Made by a program: the position numbers and the translations under genes. The notes beneath the pieces were generated by a model, which saw nothing but the letters and a program-made list of their open reading frames with translations, made no database searches and was not told where the DNA came from. This document shows positions 27,826-36,174 of a DNA stretch of 64,000 nucleotides, piece by piece. Each line of letters begins with the position of its first letter. Position 1 is the stretch's first letter. The stretch comes from Lentibacillus daqui (lineage in GTDB: Bacteria > Bacillota > Bacilli > Bacillales > Amphibacillaceae): the NCBI RefSeq assembly GCF_027186265.1, contig NZ_CP114176.1:3688522-3752521 (forward strand), written 5' to 3'.

Positions 27826-28314
27826 ATGCATAATCGGATCCGTACAATGAAAACCGATGAGATTTCACAGGTGCAGCATGTTGCCAAAACAAGTTGGAAC
27901 AGTACGTATGATGGAATCATTCCTGCTGATATACAGAATAATTTCCTGAAGACGGCATATAGTGATGAGCAAATGAAACATCGCCTAAAAAGTTCTTTAT
28001 TTCTTATTGCAGAAGTGAATGGGGAGATCGTTGGCTTTGCGAATTTTTCTCCCGTTAATGATATTGGCCAGACAGAACTGGGGGCAATATATATTTTGCC
28101 AGAACATCAAGGTCTTAGCATTGGAACGGATTTACTGCATGAAGGATTGAAACTGCAACCTGACGCGAAAGAAGTTTTTATTAGTGTGGAAAAGGACAAC
28201 GATATTGGCAAACATTTTTACGAGGCAAAAGGATTTAAAATTATCTCTGAGTTCGAGGAGGTTTTTGACGGACACTTGTTGCAAACTATCCGTATGGTTT
28301 TAAAAGTTCGCTAA
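27826..28314 (+). CDS. GNAT family N-acetyltransferase
   Basis: 162 residues, single GNAT domain. The family opening IRTMKTDEISQVQHVAKTSWNSTYDGIIP is followed by acetyl-CoA motif A in LGAIYILPEHQGLSIGTDLLHEGL (about 85-108) and motif B near FYEAKGFKII. The Q-x-x-G-x-G/A loop reads QGLSIG. Substrate is unknown; similar proteins acetylate small molecules or protein N-termini. GGGGGAGG precedes the ATG. A terminator that contains a Noc site follows. Confidence 0.83.
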   Translation: MHNRIRTMKTDEISQVQHVAKTSWNSTYDGIIPADIQNNFLKTAYSDEQMKHRLKSSLFLIAEVNGEIVGFANFSPVNDIGQTELGAIYILPEHQGLSIGTDLLHEGLKLQPDAKEVFISVEKDNDIGKHFYEAKGFKIISEFEEVFDGHLLQTIRMVLKVR

Positions 28315-28336
28315 CTGATAAGCCTTTTATTTCATC

Positions 28337-28350
28337 ATTTCCCGGGAAAT
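28337..28350. promoter_or_regulatory. Perfect Noc binding site (NBS)
   Basis: ATTTCCCGGGAAAT matches the Noc consensus at all 14 positions. It overlaps the left arm of the GNAT-gene terminator. In B. subtilis Noc binds many such sites around the origin and spreads to block division over the nucleoid. Confidence 0.75.
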
Positions 28351-28377
28351 ATCGACAAATTCCCCGGGTTATTTTTT
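28341..28377 (+). terminator. Terminator after the GNAT gene
   Basis: CCCGGGAA pairs with TTCCCCGGG (one bulge) around an 11-nt loop, then TTATTTTTT. Its left arm is part of the Noc site. Confidence 0.75.
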
Positions 28378-28405
28378 ACACATTCCATTCGTCGCATTCA
28401 CATGG

Positions 28406-28702
28406 TTACTTCTCCGCCCGTTCAAATAACTGATCAAAATGGTGAATCATTTCAAAGTCTAAATCGGTAAGCCCCTTTGCCCGCCAAGAGGTGATCTTGA
28501 GGGTAACCGCTTTATAATCAATTGCAATAAAGGGATGATGATTCTTGCTTTCTGCGTACTCAGCAACTTGATCCACAAAACGAACCCCGGCCAAAAAGTT
28601 TTTAAAGTGATATTTCCTGGCAACCCACTTTTCATCTAACCGTTTCCACTTGGGCAATTGTTCCAGCTCTTTTGCAATTTGTTCTTCACTTAACCGTTCC
28701 AT
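28406..28702 (-). CDS. Pterin-4a-carbinolamine dehydratase
   Basis: 98 residues, full family length. It dehydrates 4a-hydroxytetrahydrobiopterin and related pterins. The active-site motif is SKNHHPFIAIDYKAVTLKI (about 52-70), with the paired His, Pro and Tyr, followed by the conserved TSW and a C-terminal helix DLDFEMIHHFDQLFE. The N-terminal helix has LSEEQIAKELEQLPKWK. No aromatic amino acid hydroxylase is nearby, so its role may be in repair of other pterin or molybdopterin-like cofactors. GGAG precedes the ATG. Confidence 0.92.
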   Translation of the reverse strand: MERLSEEQIAKELEQLPKWKRLDEKWVARKYHFKNFLAGVRFVDQVAEYAESKNHHPFIAIDYKAVTLKITSWRAKGLTDLDFEMIHHFDQLFERAEK

Positions 28703-28754
28703 TTGTAATTCTCCTTTCCCTCTTTTTCCAGGTTGATGTCATTCTTCAAAATGT

Positions 28755-28827
28755 TTATGCACAGATTATCCACAGGTTTTTGTGCATAAGTTTGTGGAAA
28801 AAACCTGATTATATATGTTTATCCACA
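28755..28827. promoter_or_regulatory. DnaA-box cluster away from oriC
   Basis: TTATNCACA occurs at 28755-28763 (+), 28766-28774 (+), 28781-28789 (-) and 28819-28827 (+), with a one-mismatch copy at 28793-28801 (-). Five sites in 73 bp of non-coding DNA resemble the DnaA-box clusters known outside oriC in B. subtilis. It lies upstream of the pterin dehydratase gene, so DnaA could also regulate that promoter. Confidence 0.7.
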
Positions 28828-28850
28828 AACAACAATGCTAAAACTTGAAA

Positions 28851-28888
28851 AAACATCCGTCACCATGTGTTGTGACCGACGGATTTTT
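28851..28888. terminator. Bidirectional terminator after the ABC exporter gene
   Basis: ATCCGTC pairs with GACGGAT, with an inner TCAC/GTGA stem. T runs follow on both strands. It serves the minus-strand ABC exporter whose stop is at 28951. Confidence 0.75.
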
Positions 28889-28950
28889 CAACCGCTGCAT
28901 TCCTTCCCGTATCTTATTCATGGTTTACGATTAATATTACTATTTGCTTG

Positions 28951-30663
28951 CTACATCTGCACGCGATGGAGATGGGCAAATATGCCTTGGCGTTGTAATA
29001 GTTGATCATGATTTCCTTCCTCTTCAATGCCATTTTTGGTAACGACCATAATACGATCCGCATTTTTAATTGTGGCTAAACGATGGGCGATAACAATGGT
29101 TGTTCGATCTTTTGCCAATTCGGTTAGTGCCTGTTGAATAATCATTTCCGTCTCCGTATCCAAGGCAGAAGTTGCTTCATCCAAAATCAGTATAGGCGGG
29201 TTTTTAAGAAACATCCGGGCAATCGCAATTCGCTGTTTTTGACCGCCTGACAGTTTCAATCCACGTTCACCAACTTGAGTTTCATAGCCATCCGGGAGGT
29301 CATTAATAAATTCCTCCATATGAGCCCGTTTAGCAGCTAGCTCAATTTCTTCCATCGTCGCATTGAGTTTTCCATAAGCAATATTTTCCCGTAGTGTTCC
29401 GGTAAATAGAAATACATCTTGCTGGACAATACCAACCTGGTTTCTTAAGGATTCTTTGGTCATATCACGGATATCCAGGCCATCAATCACGATTCGACCG
29501 CTATCAACATCGTAAAAACGGGGGATAAGCGAGCTGATCGTTGTTTTTCCTGCACCGGATGGCCCGACAAAAGCAACTGTTTCCCCTGCATTAATGACAA
29601 AGCTTAGTGATTTTAATACCGGTGCTTGTGTTTTTTCATAGCCAAATGTTACCCGATCAAAGAAGATATCTCCCTTTAAATGGGAAACAGTTTGTGCACC
29701 TTTTTGATCGGTTACATCGGGGGAGACCTTCAACATATCTGTAAACCGTTTAAAACCAGCCATACCTTTTGGATATAACTCAAGTAAGGCACTTATTTTT
29801 TCAATTGGTTTGAACAATACATTCGTAAATAACACAAATGCAACTAATTCACCCATTTCCATCCGTCCGTTAAAAGTCAGCCATGCGCCAACAACCAAGA
29901 CGACCAAAATGATAAAGCGCATCATCATATAAATATTGGAATTGACAAAAGCCATTACCTTATAAGCACCAATTTTTGCTTTACGAAAGCTGTAATTATC
30001 CTTGGTAAACCGATCCATTTCAAAGCCTTCATTAGTAAACGACTGAACCACCCGTACCCCGGAAATAGCATCTTCAACGCGGGCATTGACGTTGGCAATA
30101 TCATAATACATCTTACGCCAAGCCTTGCTCATTTTTATATTACTGTACGCGATCAGCCATATTAATATCGGAACTATGATTAAAATGATAACGGCCAACT
30201 GAAAGTTAATGTTAAACATCAGCAGAAAGGCACCAACAAAAGTCATCATCGCTATGAAAAAATCCTCCGGGCCATGGTGGGCAAGTTCGCCAATATCAAA
30301 TAAATCATTGGTAATCCGGCTCATAATGTGTCCTGTCTTGGTATTATCAAAAAAGCGAAATGATTGCTTTTGTACATGATTAAATAATTGCTGCCGCATG
30401 TCGGTTTCAATGTTCACACCAAGTTTGTGACCCCAATACGTGACAACATATTGTAAAAAAGTACTAAGTAAATAAACAAGCAAAAGGCTGATACTGACAA
30501 GTACGATCAGGTTCCAGTTCCCGCTGGGCAGGAGTTTATCAATAAATGATTGCACCGCCACCGGAAAAGCGAGTTCTAACAGCGCGACAATGACTGCGCA
30601 GGAAAAATCTATCAAAAATAGCCGACGATGTGGTTTATAATAGGAGAAAAATTGTCTAATCAA
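28951..30663 (-). CDS. ABC exporter, fused permease and ATPase (YwjA/MsbA-like)
   Basis: 570 residues, a half-transporter working as a homodimer. Six membrane helices fill about 15-300. The ATPase domain follows, with Walker A GPSGAGKTT (about 364-372), Q-loop VGIVQQDVFLF, signature LSGGQKQR, Walker B ILILDEATSALD and H-loop IAHRL. It is of the MsbA/LmrA type that exports lipids or hydrophobic drugs; the closest remembered relative is YwjA. The substrate cannot be told. Monocistronic, with a long upstream region that holds the 21-bp repeat array. Confidence 0.92.
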   Translation of the reverse strand: MIRQFFSYYKPHRRLFLIDFSCAVIVALLELAFPVAVQSFIDKLLPSGNWNLIVLVSISLLLVYLLSTFLQYVVTYWGHKLGVNIETDMRQQLFNHVQKQSFRFFDNTKTGHIMSRITNDLFDIGELAHHGPEDFFIAMMTFVGAFLLMFNINFQLAVIILIIVPILIWLIAYSNIKMSKAWRKMYYDIANVNARVEDAISGVRVVQSFTNEGFEMDRFTKDNYSFRKAKIGAYKVMAFVNSNIYMMMRFIILVVLVVGAWLTFNGRMEMGELVAFVLFTNVLFKPIEKISALLELYPKGMAGFKRFTDMLKVSPDVTDQKGAQTVSHLKGDIFFDRVTFGYEKTQAPVLKSLSFVINAGETVAFVGPSGAGKTTISSLIPRFYDVDSGRIVIDGLDIRDMTKESLRNQVGIVQQDVFLFTGTLRENIAYGKLNATMEEIELAAKRAHMEEFINDLPDGYETQVGERGLKLSGGQKQRIAIARMFLKNPPILILDEATSALDTETEMIIQQALTELAKDRTTIVIAHRLATIKNADRIMVVTKNGIEEEGNHDQLLQRQGIFAHLHRVQM

Positions 30664-30845
30664 TATGGCACATCCTTTATAAAAAATGAATGTCTACAAG
30701 GATTATAAGCGTTGCCATGTCAATTAGCAATAGGGACGCATTTTTAGAGACTTATACTAGTAAAAATTATTACTCGGGACCGGTTGCACATTTAATGATC
30801 AATTCAACTTAAAATATAACAATATTGGCCAAAATTGGGTTAGAC

Positions 30846-31061
30846 ATCAACCAGGTGTATCAGCTTATCGACCGCATAATAGGGGATATCAACCGTGGCC
30901 GCGGGTTATCGACCACTTCCTAGGACATATCAACCAAGGGTACATCCGTATCAACCGCTTGTGCCCAGCTATCGACCAAATTCACATCTGTATCAACCAC
31001 ATCGGCCAAATTATCGACCAGGGATACGAATATATCAATCACTTCTCCTCCCATATTGACA
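30846..31061. repeat. Eleven-unit array of a 21-bp periodic repeat (core ATCRACC)
   Basis: The core starts at 30846, 30867, 30888, 30908, 30929, 30950, 30971, 30992, 31013, 31034 and 31055: nine steps are 21 bp and one is 20. ATCAACC and ATCGACC tend to alternate, while the other 14 bases are unrelated between units. On the minus strand each unit ends in Val-Asp (or Ile-Asp) codons. It lies between an ABC exporter and a divergent DoxX gene. Two weaker units may precede it at about 30802 and 30824. Confidence 0.85.
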
Positions 31062-31187
31062 GTAACACCTGAACTTTCAGCCAAGTATCAGCTAGTTTTA
31101 TCCAAAAACCAATAAACATAAAATGCTTGTCAAGGTTGCCTCATTTTTTGCATATACATAAAGTACGTTTAAATTGGAGGGATAATC

Positions 31188-31562
31188 ATGAGGAGACTGC
31201 CATTATTCCATTGGGTTTGTTATATGATCGGTTATGTATTTATTACATCCGGGATCATGAAACTGGTTGACGATAATTTCCAGGTTTTCTTTAGTAATCT
31301 GGCGCTGCCATTTCCGAACTCATTTTTATTTCTTGTGGCGATTACTGAGATCGTGTGCGGCACGTTGATTGTCATCCGCCTTTATGTAAAGCAGGCAGCC
31401 ACACCACTCATTATCATTATGCTTGGTGCCATCTTTCTTACTAAAATTCCGACTTTGACCACTAATCGCGGCTTGCTATCCTTCTTATTTGAGGCCCGGC
31501 TGGATATCGTCATGCTCGTGTTACTGGCTGTCATTTGGCTGCATGTCCCAAAAAAAGTATAA
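31188..31562 (+). CDS. DoxX-like small membrane protein
   Basis: 124 residues with four predicted membrane helices (about 10-28, 44-63, 72-90 and 100-118), the size and layout of the DoxX family. A GIMKLVDD motif follows helix 1. Members are linked to respiration or oxidative stress in other bacteria; the function here is unknown. TTGGAGGG precedes the ATG. Monocistronic. Confidence 0.7.
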   Translation: MRRLPLFHWVCYMIGYVFITSGIMKLVDDNFQVFFSNLALPFPNSFLFLVAITEIVCGTLIVIRLYVKQAATPLIIIMLGAIFLTKIPTLTTNRGLLSFLFEARLDIVMLVLLAVIWLHVPKKV

Positions 31563-31671
31563 GAAAATCCCATCGTGTATTCCTAATTTATAATTATGAA
31601 CATGTAAATAACAGGCAAACAACAAGTTATCCACAATTTTGTCCACATGTGCACAAACGTTCTTATCGATC

Positions 31672-31713
31672 AAAAAAAGAACTGCTTCAGCAAAAACAGA
31701 GCAGTTCTTTTTT
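31672..31713. terminator. Bidirectional terminator between doxX-like gene and htrC
   Basis: AAGAACTGCT and AGCAGTTCTT form a perfect 10-bp stem with A and T runs on the outside. Confidence 0.88.
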
Positions 31714-31818
31714 ATCTTCCGCAATAGCGAATACGTCATAATCCATATCATTCGATACGTAGGTGCGTCAATTTAGCCGTTACGCCACTAACTGGGTACG
31801 GGCACTTTTTGCTTTTCT

Positions 31819-33042
31819 TTATTTCTCAGTCAATTTAATCGATGTATTATGTTGCTTCCCATTCCGGTAATACGTCACATCCACAGTATCACCAATTTTC
31901 TTTTCCCGGTACAATATCTTTCGCAAATCAATCATGTTATCCACAGCTTTGCCATCAAGTTCGGTGATAACATCCAAGCGTTTTAGACCTGCTTCATCTG
32001 CAGGAGATAATGGCTCGATATTCCAGATATAGACGCCACCTTTAACCTCTTTTGGCAACTTCAAGGTGTTTTTCCACTCGGATTGCGGGACTTCTTCCAA
32101 GGAGTAAATTTCAACACCCAAGTATGGTCTGACCACTTTTCCGTTTTTCGCCAATTCATTGACTATTGGCCTGGCAGAATCAATCGGGATCGCAAAACCA
32201 ATTCCCTCGACAGCTGTTTGATTGATTTTCATGGAATTAATGCCTATTAGTTGGCCTTCAATATTAATGAGTGCACCACCACTATTTCCCGGATTGATCG
32301 CAGCATCGGTCTGGAGCACTTCTGCCTGCCAATCAGGCCGGCCATCCTGATTAAAATCCTGTGGAATAGTCCGTTGCTTCCCGCTAATCACACCTTGGGT
32401 AACTGATCCGGAAAAACGCATACCAAGGGGATTTCCTATTGCAATGGCTGGCTCACCAACTTTAACATTGTCAGATGAACCCATTTCAATGACTCCATCC
32501 ACTTTGTCATCCTTCATCCGTAAGACAGCCAAGTCAGAAAATAAATCACTTCCAAGCAGCTCGGCTTTTAAATGTGTTTCGTCCGATAGAACCACTTCCA
32601 AGTCATCGGCACCCTCTACAACATGGTGGTTGGTAATTGCATAGGCATATCCATCCTGCTTTTTATAAATAACACCGGATCCGGTAGCTGCCTCACTTTC
32701 TTCGCCTTGCTGATCCCAAAAGTTTCCCTCCCGCTGGATGTTGGAAACACCGACCACAGCTGGGCTAACCTTTTCCACAATATTGGTTAACTGGGTGGTT
32801 ACATCAACATTTACATAATTATTTTCGGCTGTCCCATCACCCGGATTAGGCTTCTGGTTTTGATTATGATGTTGCTCCGCCTGTTGTGTCCATCTATCGG
32901 GTACAATTCCTGTTTTCATTAATGATGGCATGGCAACAATCACCACAACAATCCCGATGACAATACCTAATAGAACGGGTAACCAGCTCCGCCTTTTTTT
33001 ATTTCGGTTTGGCGGCGGGGGTTGATTATCATAATAGTCCAT
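31819..33042 (-). CDS. htrC: Membrane-anchored serine protease HtrC (YyxA, DegP/HtrA family)
   Basis: 407 residues. A basic N-terminus and one membrane anchor (about 21-40) put the protease outside the cell. Catalytic triad: His140 in TNHHVV, Asp170 in SDLAVLR, Ser254 in NPGNSGGA. A PDZ domain covers about 310-400. An acidic loop with DFNQDGRPDW (about 229-238) is typical of the YyxA branch. It degrades or helps refold damaged secreted proteins. It lies directly after walJ on the same strand, the conserved order of the wal operon, separated by 120 bp. Confidence 0.94.
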   Translation of the reverse strand: MDYYDNQPPPPNRNKKRRSWLPVLLGIVIGIVVVIVAMPSLMKTGIVPDRWTQQAEQHHNQNQKPNPGDGTAENNYVNVDVTTQLTNIVEKVSPAVVGVSNIQREGNFWDQQGEESEAATGSGVIYKKQDGYAYAITNHHVVEGADDLEVVLSDETHLKAELLGSDLFSDLAVLRMKDDKVDGVIEMGSSDNVKVGEPAIAIGNPLGMRFSGSVTQGVISGKQRTIPQDFNQDGRPDWQAEVLQTDAAINPGNSGGALINIEGQLIGINSMKINQTAVEGIGFAIPIDSARPIVNELAKNGKVVRPYLGVEIYSLEEVPQSEWKNTLKLPKEVKGGVYIWNIEPLSPADEAGLKRLDVITELDGKAVDNMIDLRKILYREKKIGDTVDVTYYRNGKQHNTSIKLTEK

Positions 33043-33164
33043 ACATTCAACTCCTTCATTCTACCCATATCATATGTAAAATGAATTACTATCATGCACA
33101 TAAGCAACTCGTCATAATGATAGGTGGATTTAATTGAATGAGGAACATTGAATTGGGTTTTCGC

Positions 33165-33962
33165 TTAACCGACTTCGTATAAGGTTGTTGGCTGATAAGG
33201 ATCTGTATCACATAACTCAATCGTGTGCCCCACATCAATTCCTCGTTCCCCAAGTACATTGCCAACAGACATGCGAGCCAGATCTTTCATGTTATTATCT
33301 TGACTTAAATGGGCCAAATAAATACGCTTGGTACGATTGGAAATTATATCACATAATGCCAATCCACTATCATCATTGGAAACATGACCGGAATCGCCCA
33401 GAATACGGCGTTTGACATTCCATGGATATCTTCCCATCCGCAGCATTTCCACATCATGGTTCGCCTCAAATATGTAGGCATCCGCACTCTCAACCGTCTT
33501 CTTGATTCGCTCGGATACATAGCCCAAATCTGTTACAAGGGCAACTTTCTTACCATCATGTCGAAACGTATAAAACATCGGTTCAGCAGCATCATGGGAA
33601 ACACCAAATGATTCCACTTCTATATCACCGAATGTTTTAACTTCCTCCATTTCAAAATAAAACTTTTGGTCGAGGGAGAGCTTCCCAATCGATCCTTCCA
33701 TAGCCTTCCATGTTTTTTCATTCGCATAAATTGGTAAGTTGTATTTGCGTGCAACGATCCCAAGCCCTTTAATATGGTCACTGTGTTCATGCGTGACCAG
33801 AATTCCGGATAATGTTTTCGGATCTACTTGAACTTGCCTAAATAAATGATCCATTTTCTTACCACTAAGTCCTGCGTCAACAAGCAGCTTTTGGCTATCC
33901 GATTCGATATAAAAGGCATTTCCTGTACTTCCTGATGCCAATACACTAAATCGTAAGGTCAT
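33165..33962 (-). CDS. walJ: MBL-fold hydrolase WalJ (YycJ)
   Basis: 265 residues, metallo-beta-lactamase fold. The metal-binding HxHxDH motif is [10 protein letters not shown] with His58, His60, Asp62 and His63; further ligands lie at VSHDAAEPM and [10 protein letters not shown]. WalJ/YycJ is reported to act as an exonuclease in DNA mismatch processing and links cell division to replication in streptococci (VicX). Last gene of walRKHIJ, overlapping walI by 4 bases. Confidence 0.95.
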   Translation of the reverse strand: MTLRFSVLASGSTGNAFYIESDSQKLLVDAGLSGKKMDHLFRQVQVDPKTLSGILVTHEHSDHIKGLGIVARKYNLPIYANEKTWKAMEGSIGKLSLDQKFYFEMEEVKTFGDIEVESFGVSHDAAEPMFYTFRHDGKKVALVTDLGYVSERIKKTVESADAYIFEANHDVEMLRMGRYPWNVKRRILGDSGHVSNDDSGLALCDIISNRTKRIYLAHLSQDNNMKDLARMSVGNVLGERGIDVGHTIELCDTDPYQPTTLYEVG

Positions 33963-34888
33963 TCCTCTTCACCCCGTTTATTTGTCTCTAATTTTTGATC
34001 CAGCTGCTTTATAATCCCCTTGAAATCCCTATCCCCTTTAACAGCAGTGAGGGAGCTTTTGATAGAGGTAATGGAATCTTTTAGAAAAGTGCTATCATCA
34101 TCATTAGGAAAAGCAAACCCTTCGATCGCATGGATAAAATAATTACGTTTTCCATTTACTGTGATCTTCCATGTCGGTGCAAATGTTTGCTCATCACTGG
34201 CAATAGGTTGGGTTGTGTAATAGCCCACTTTTGCACTGGTAATTTTCTCACCTGTATGCAGTTCATTGTGATTATACAATGTATCAATGGCCCGAATCGG
34301 CTTAATCAGCGGCTTCTTGCTATTATCAAAATCTTTATTTTCCTTACCCAGCATGGTTTGTGTATAGCAAACAATCTCGTTCTTATCGTTTAAGAATACG
34401 AGCAACAGACCTTTGTCGTTATAATAGACAGGCAGTTTATCTTTCTTTTGGAAATAAATGATCACATTCAAATCCTTATCCCAATCCCAATAAACATAAC
34501 TGTCAGGAGAGAACACGTTATTCTTGATGACATCTTTTGCTTCATCACTATCTTTAATGGGGATAGGTTTATCAAATTTGGAAACAAGTAATTTATCTTT
34601 CACAACAGTTATTTTTTGGTTGTCTGTACTGGCAATCCCGCTCAAGTCAGACTCTGAAAAGCTTTTTTGCTTGAGAGAAATGTAGGATTCCTCCAGTTCT
34701 CCATCCGGCATTTTTGGTAATGTAATATCCTCCAGTTTTAATTGCTGTTCAATCGTCGACTCCTGTTGTTCCATAATATCCAAATCATTCTTTTCCTGTT
34801 TTTGAAAAAACTGAACGGCTAAATACACGTCCAACACGAGAAAGCAGAGGATAAACAGTGTTTTAATCTGACTCCATTGCATCCTCAA
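33959..34888 (-). CDS. walI: WalI (YycI), two-component accessory protein
   Basis: 309 residues. A single N-terminal membrane helix ([24 protein letters not shown]) is followed by an extracytoplasmic YycI domain. WalI forms a membrane complex with WalH and the kinase WalK and damps or tunes its activity. It overlaps walH and walJ by 4 bases at each end, so synthesis is tightly coupled. Confidence 0.95.
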   Translation of the reverse strand: MRMQWSQIKTLFILCFLVLDVYLAVQFFQKQEKNDLDIMEQQESTIEQQLKLEDITLPKMPDGELEESYISLKQKSFSESDLSGIASTDNQKITVVKDKLLVSKFDKPIPIKDSDEAKDVIKNNVFSPDSYVYWDWDKDLNVIIYFQKKDKLPVYYNDKGLLLVFLNDKNEIVCYTQTMLGKENKDFDNSKKPLIKPIRAIDTLYNHNELHTGEKITSAKVGYYTTQPIASDEQTFAPTWKITVNGKRNYFIHAIEGFAFPNDDDSTFLKDSITSIKSSLTAVKGDRDFKGIIKQLDQKLETNKRGEEE

Positions 34889-36174
34889 GCTCCCCCCTTA
34901 TTGATGGATAATTTGTCGAACTCTAATTCCTGCCAGTTCCCATTATATTTCACATACCAAGCTGGCTTCATGGTCAAATAGGGCAAATCATCATCTTCCG
35001 CTGCCAAATGATAACCAATTCTGATATCATCAATTTCATCTGCTTTCATATCAGACTTGTCGATCATGTAAATAACATCCTCACCTGAAGGCAATTCTAC
35101 GGTGTTTTCACCTGGCGAGGTATTGAAACTGACGATAGGGCGCTGGTATTTATATAAATCGTCATTCCGAAACTCCTGCTCAATGACAGCTAAATCACTG
35201 TTAAAGACTGGATAACCAGAATAGAACATACGATAGCGTATAAAGTTGGTTGCTGGCCGTAATTCCTCCAGATGAAATTCACTTGTCCAGCCTTTTTGTT
35301 CATTAATATTGTTTATACTGGTATCCAACAAATTCATTGGTTCCATTTGGTTGTAACTGGTATTTAATGTGTTAAAGAATTCGATACTCTTACCATCTCC
35401 TTTTACACGCATACCACGTACCTCGTCCGTATAGTAAACCCCTCCGGCATTTGTTGTGTCCCGACGAACGATTTCTGGATTACTAAACAATACATCCACA
35501 AGCTCACCCGGGTTAATACTCTGCATGGCAACCCTTCTTTGTTTCATCTCCGGTTTATTTTTAGGAATATAAATGGGTGTATCTGATTCTTTGAATAGGA
35601 TATACTCACTTAACTCTTTTGGATTGGTTACATAATTCCATAATTCATTATATTTTTTGGAGTTATTGACAAGGGCAGTTGCGCGCTGATCACCATTCTC
35701 TGATAAAAATTGCACTTTTAATGACAAGTCCTCATTAAAAGTGATGTATATCCGCTGAAACGACCAGTCTGGCAAGTCAATTTTTTCATTAAACGAAAAT
35801 AGACTATCCAGGATTTTCATCGGTAGTTTATAAGGAAATGTCAGCTCTACCTGATAATCATCAGTGGGCGGACCATCCGCTTTTCCTGTTTTAAAATTAT
35901 ACATCACCCAGGACTGCATATCCCGATATAATGACTCCCGTTGCTTTGGATCCGCGAATCCATAAACACGATTATAACGATGAAAGATGACGGATGTAGG
36001 TACAATGACATCTTTCTTGTGTACGTCATCTACACCGCCAATACCTGCCTCCGCATATTCCATATTCGCCATAAATTTGTAATTTGGCTGGTAACTCCAA
36101 AGTCCCAATGTCAACAACAAGCTAATTCCAATTAAAACTGCCAAAATAACTGATTTTACCGTTTCTAATTTCAT
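34885..36174 (-). CDS. walH: WalH (YycH), two-component accessory protein
   Basis: 429 residues. N-terminal membrane helix (VKSVILAVLIGISLLLTLGLW), then the large extracytoplasmic YycH domain with SINPGELVDVLFSNPEIVRRD in the middle. It partners with WalI to control WalK. Its first base shares the last base of walK's stop and it overlaps walI by 4 bases. Confidence 0.95.
   Translation of the reverse strand: MKLETVKSVILAVLIGISLLLTLGLWSYQPNYKFMANMEYAEAGIGGVDDVHKKDVIVPTSVIFHRYNRVYGFADPKQRESLYRDMQSWVMYNFKTGKADGPPTDDYQVELTFPYKLPMKILDSLFSFNEKIDLPDWSFQRIYITFNEDLSLKVQFLSENGDQRATALVNNSKKYNELWNYVTNPKELSEYILFKESDTPIYIPKNKPEMKQRRVAMQSINPGELVDVLFSNPEIVRRDTTNAGGVYYTDEVRGMRVKGDGKSIEFFNTLNTSYNQMEPMNLLDTSINNINEQKGWTSEFHLEELRPATNFIRYRMFYSGYPVFNSDLAVIEQEFRNDDLYKYQRPIVSFNTSPGENTVELPSGEDVIYMIDKSDMKADEIDDIRIGYHLAAEDDDLPYLTMKPAWYVKYNGNWQELEFDKLSINKGGA

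Noticed and set aside
30846..31061. 21-bp array as a CRISPR
   Set aside because: The conserved part is only seven bases and the spacer 14; there is no cas gene in the window.
31627..31945. Two TTATCCACA boxes at 31627 and 31937 as a DnaA cluster
   Set aside because: They are 310 bp apart and one is inside htrC coding sequence; the density does not exceed what single boxes would give.
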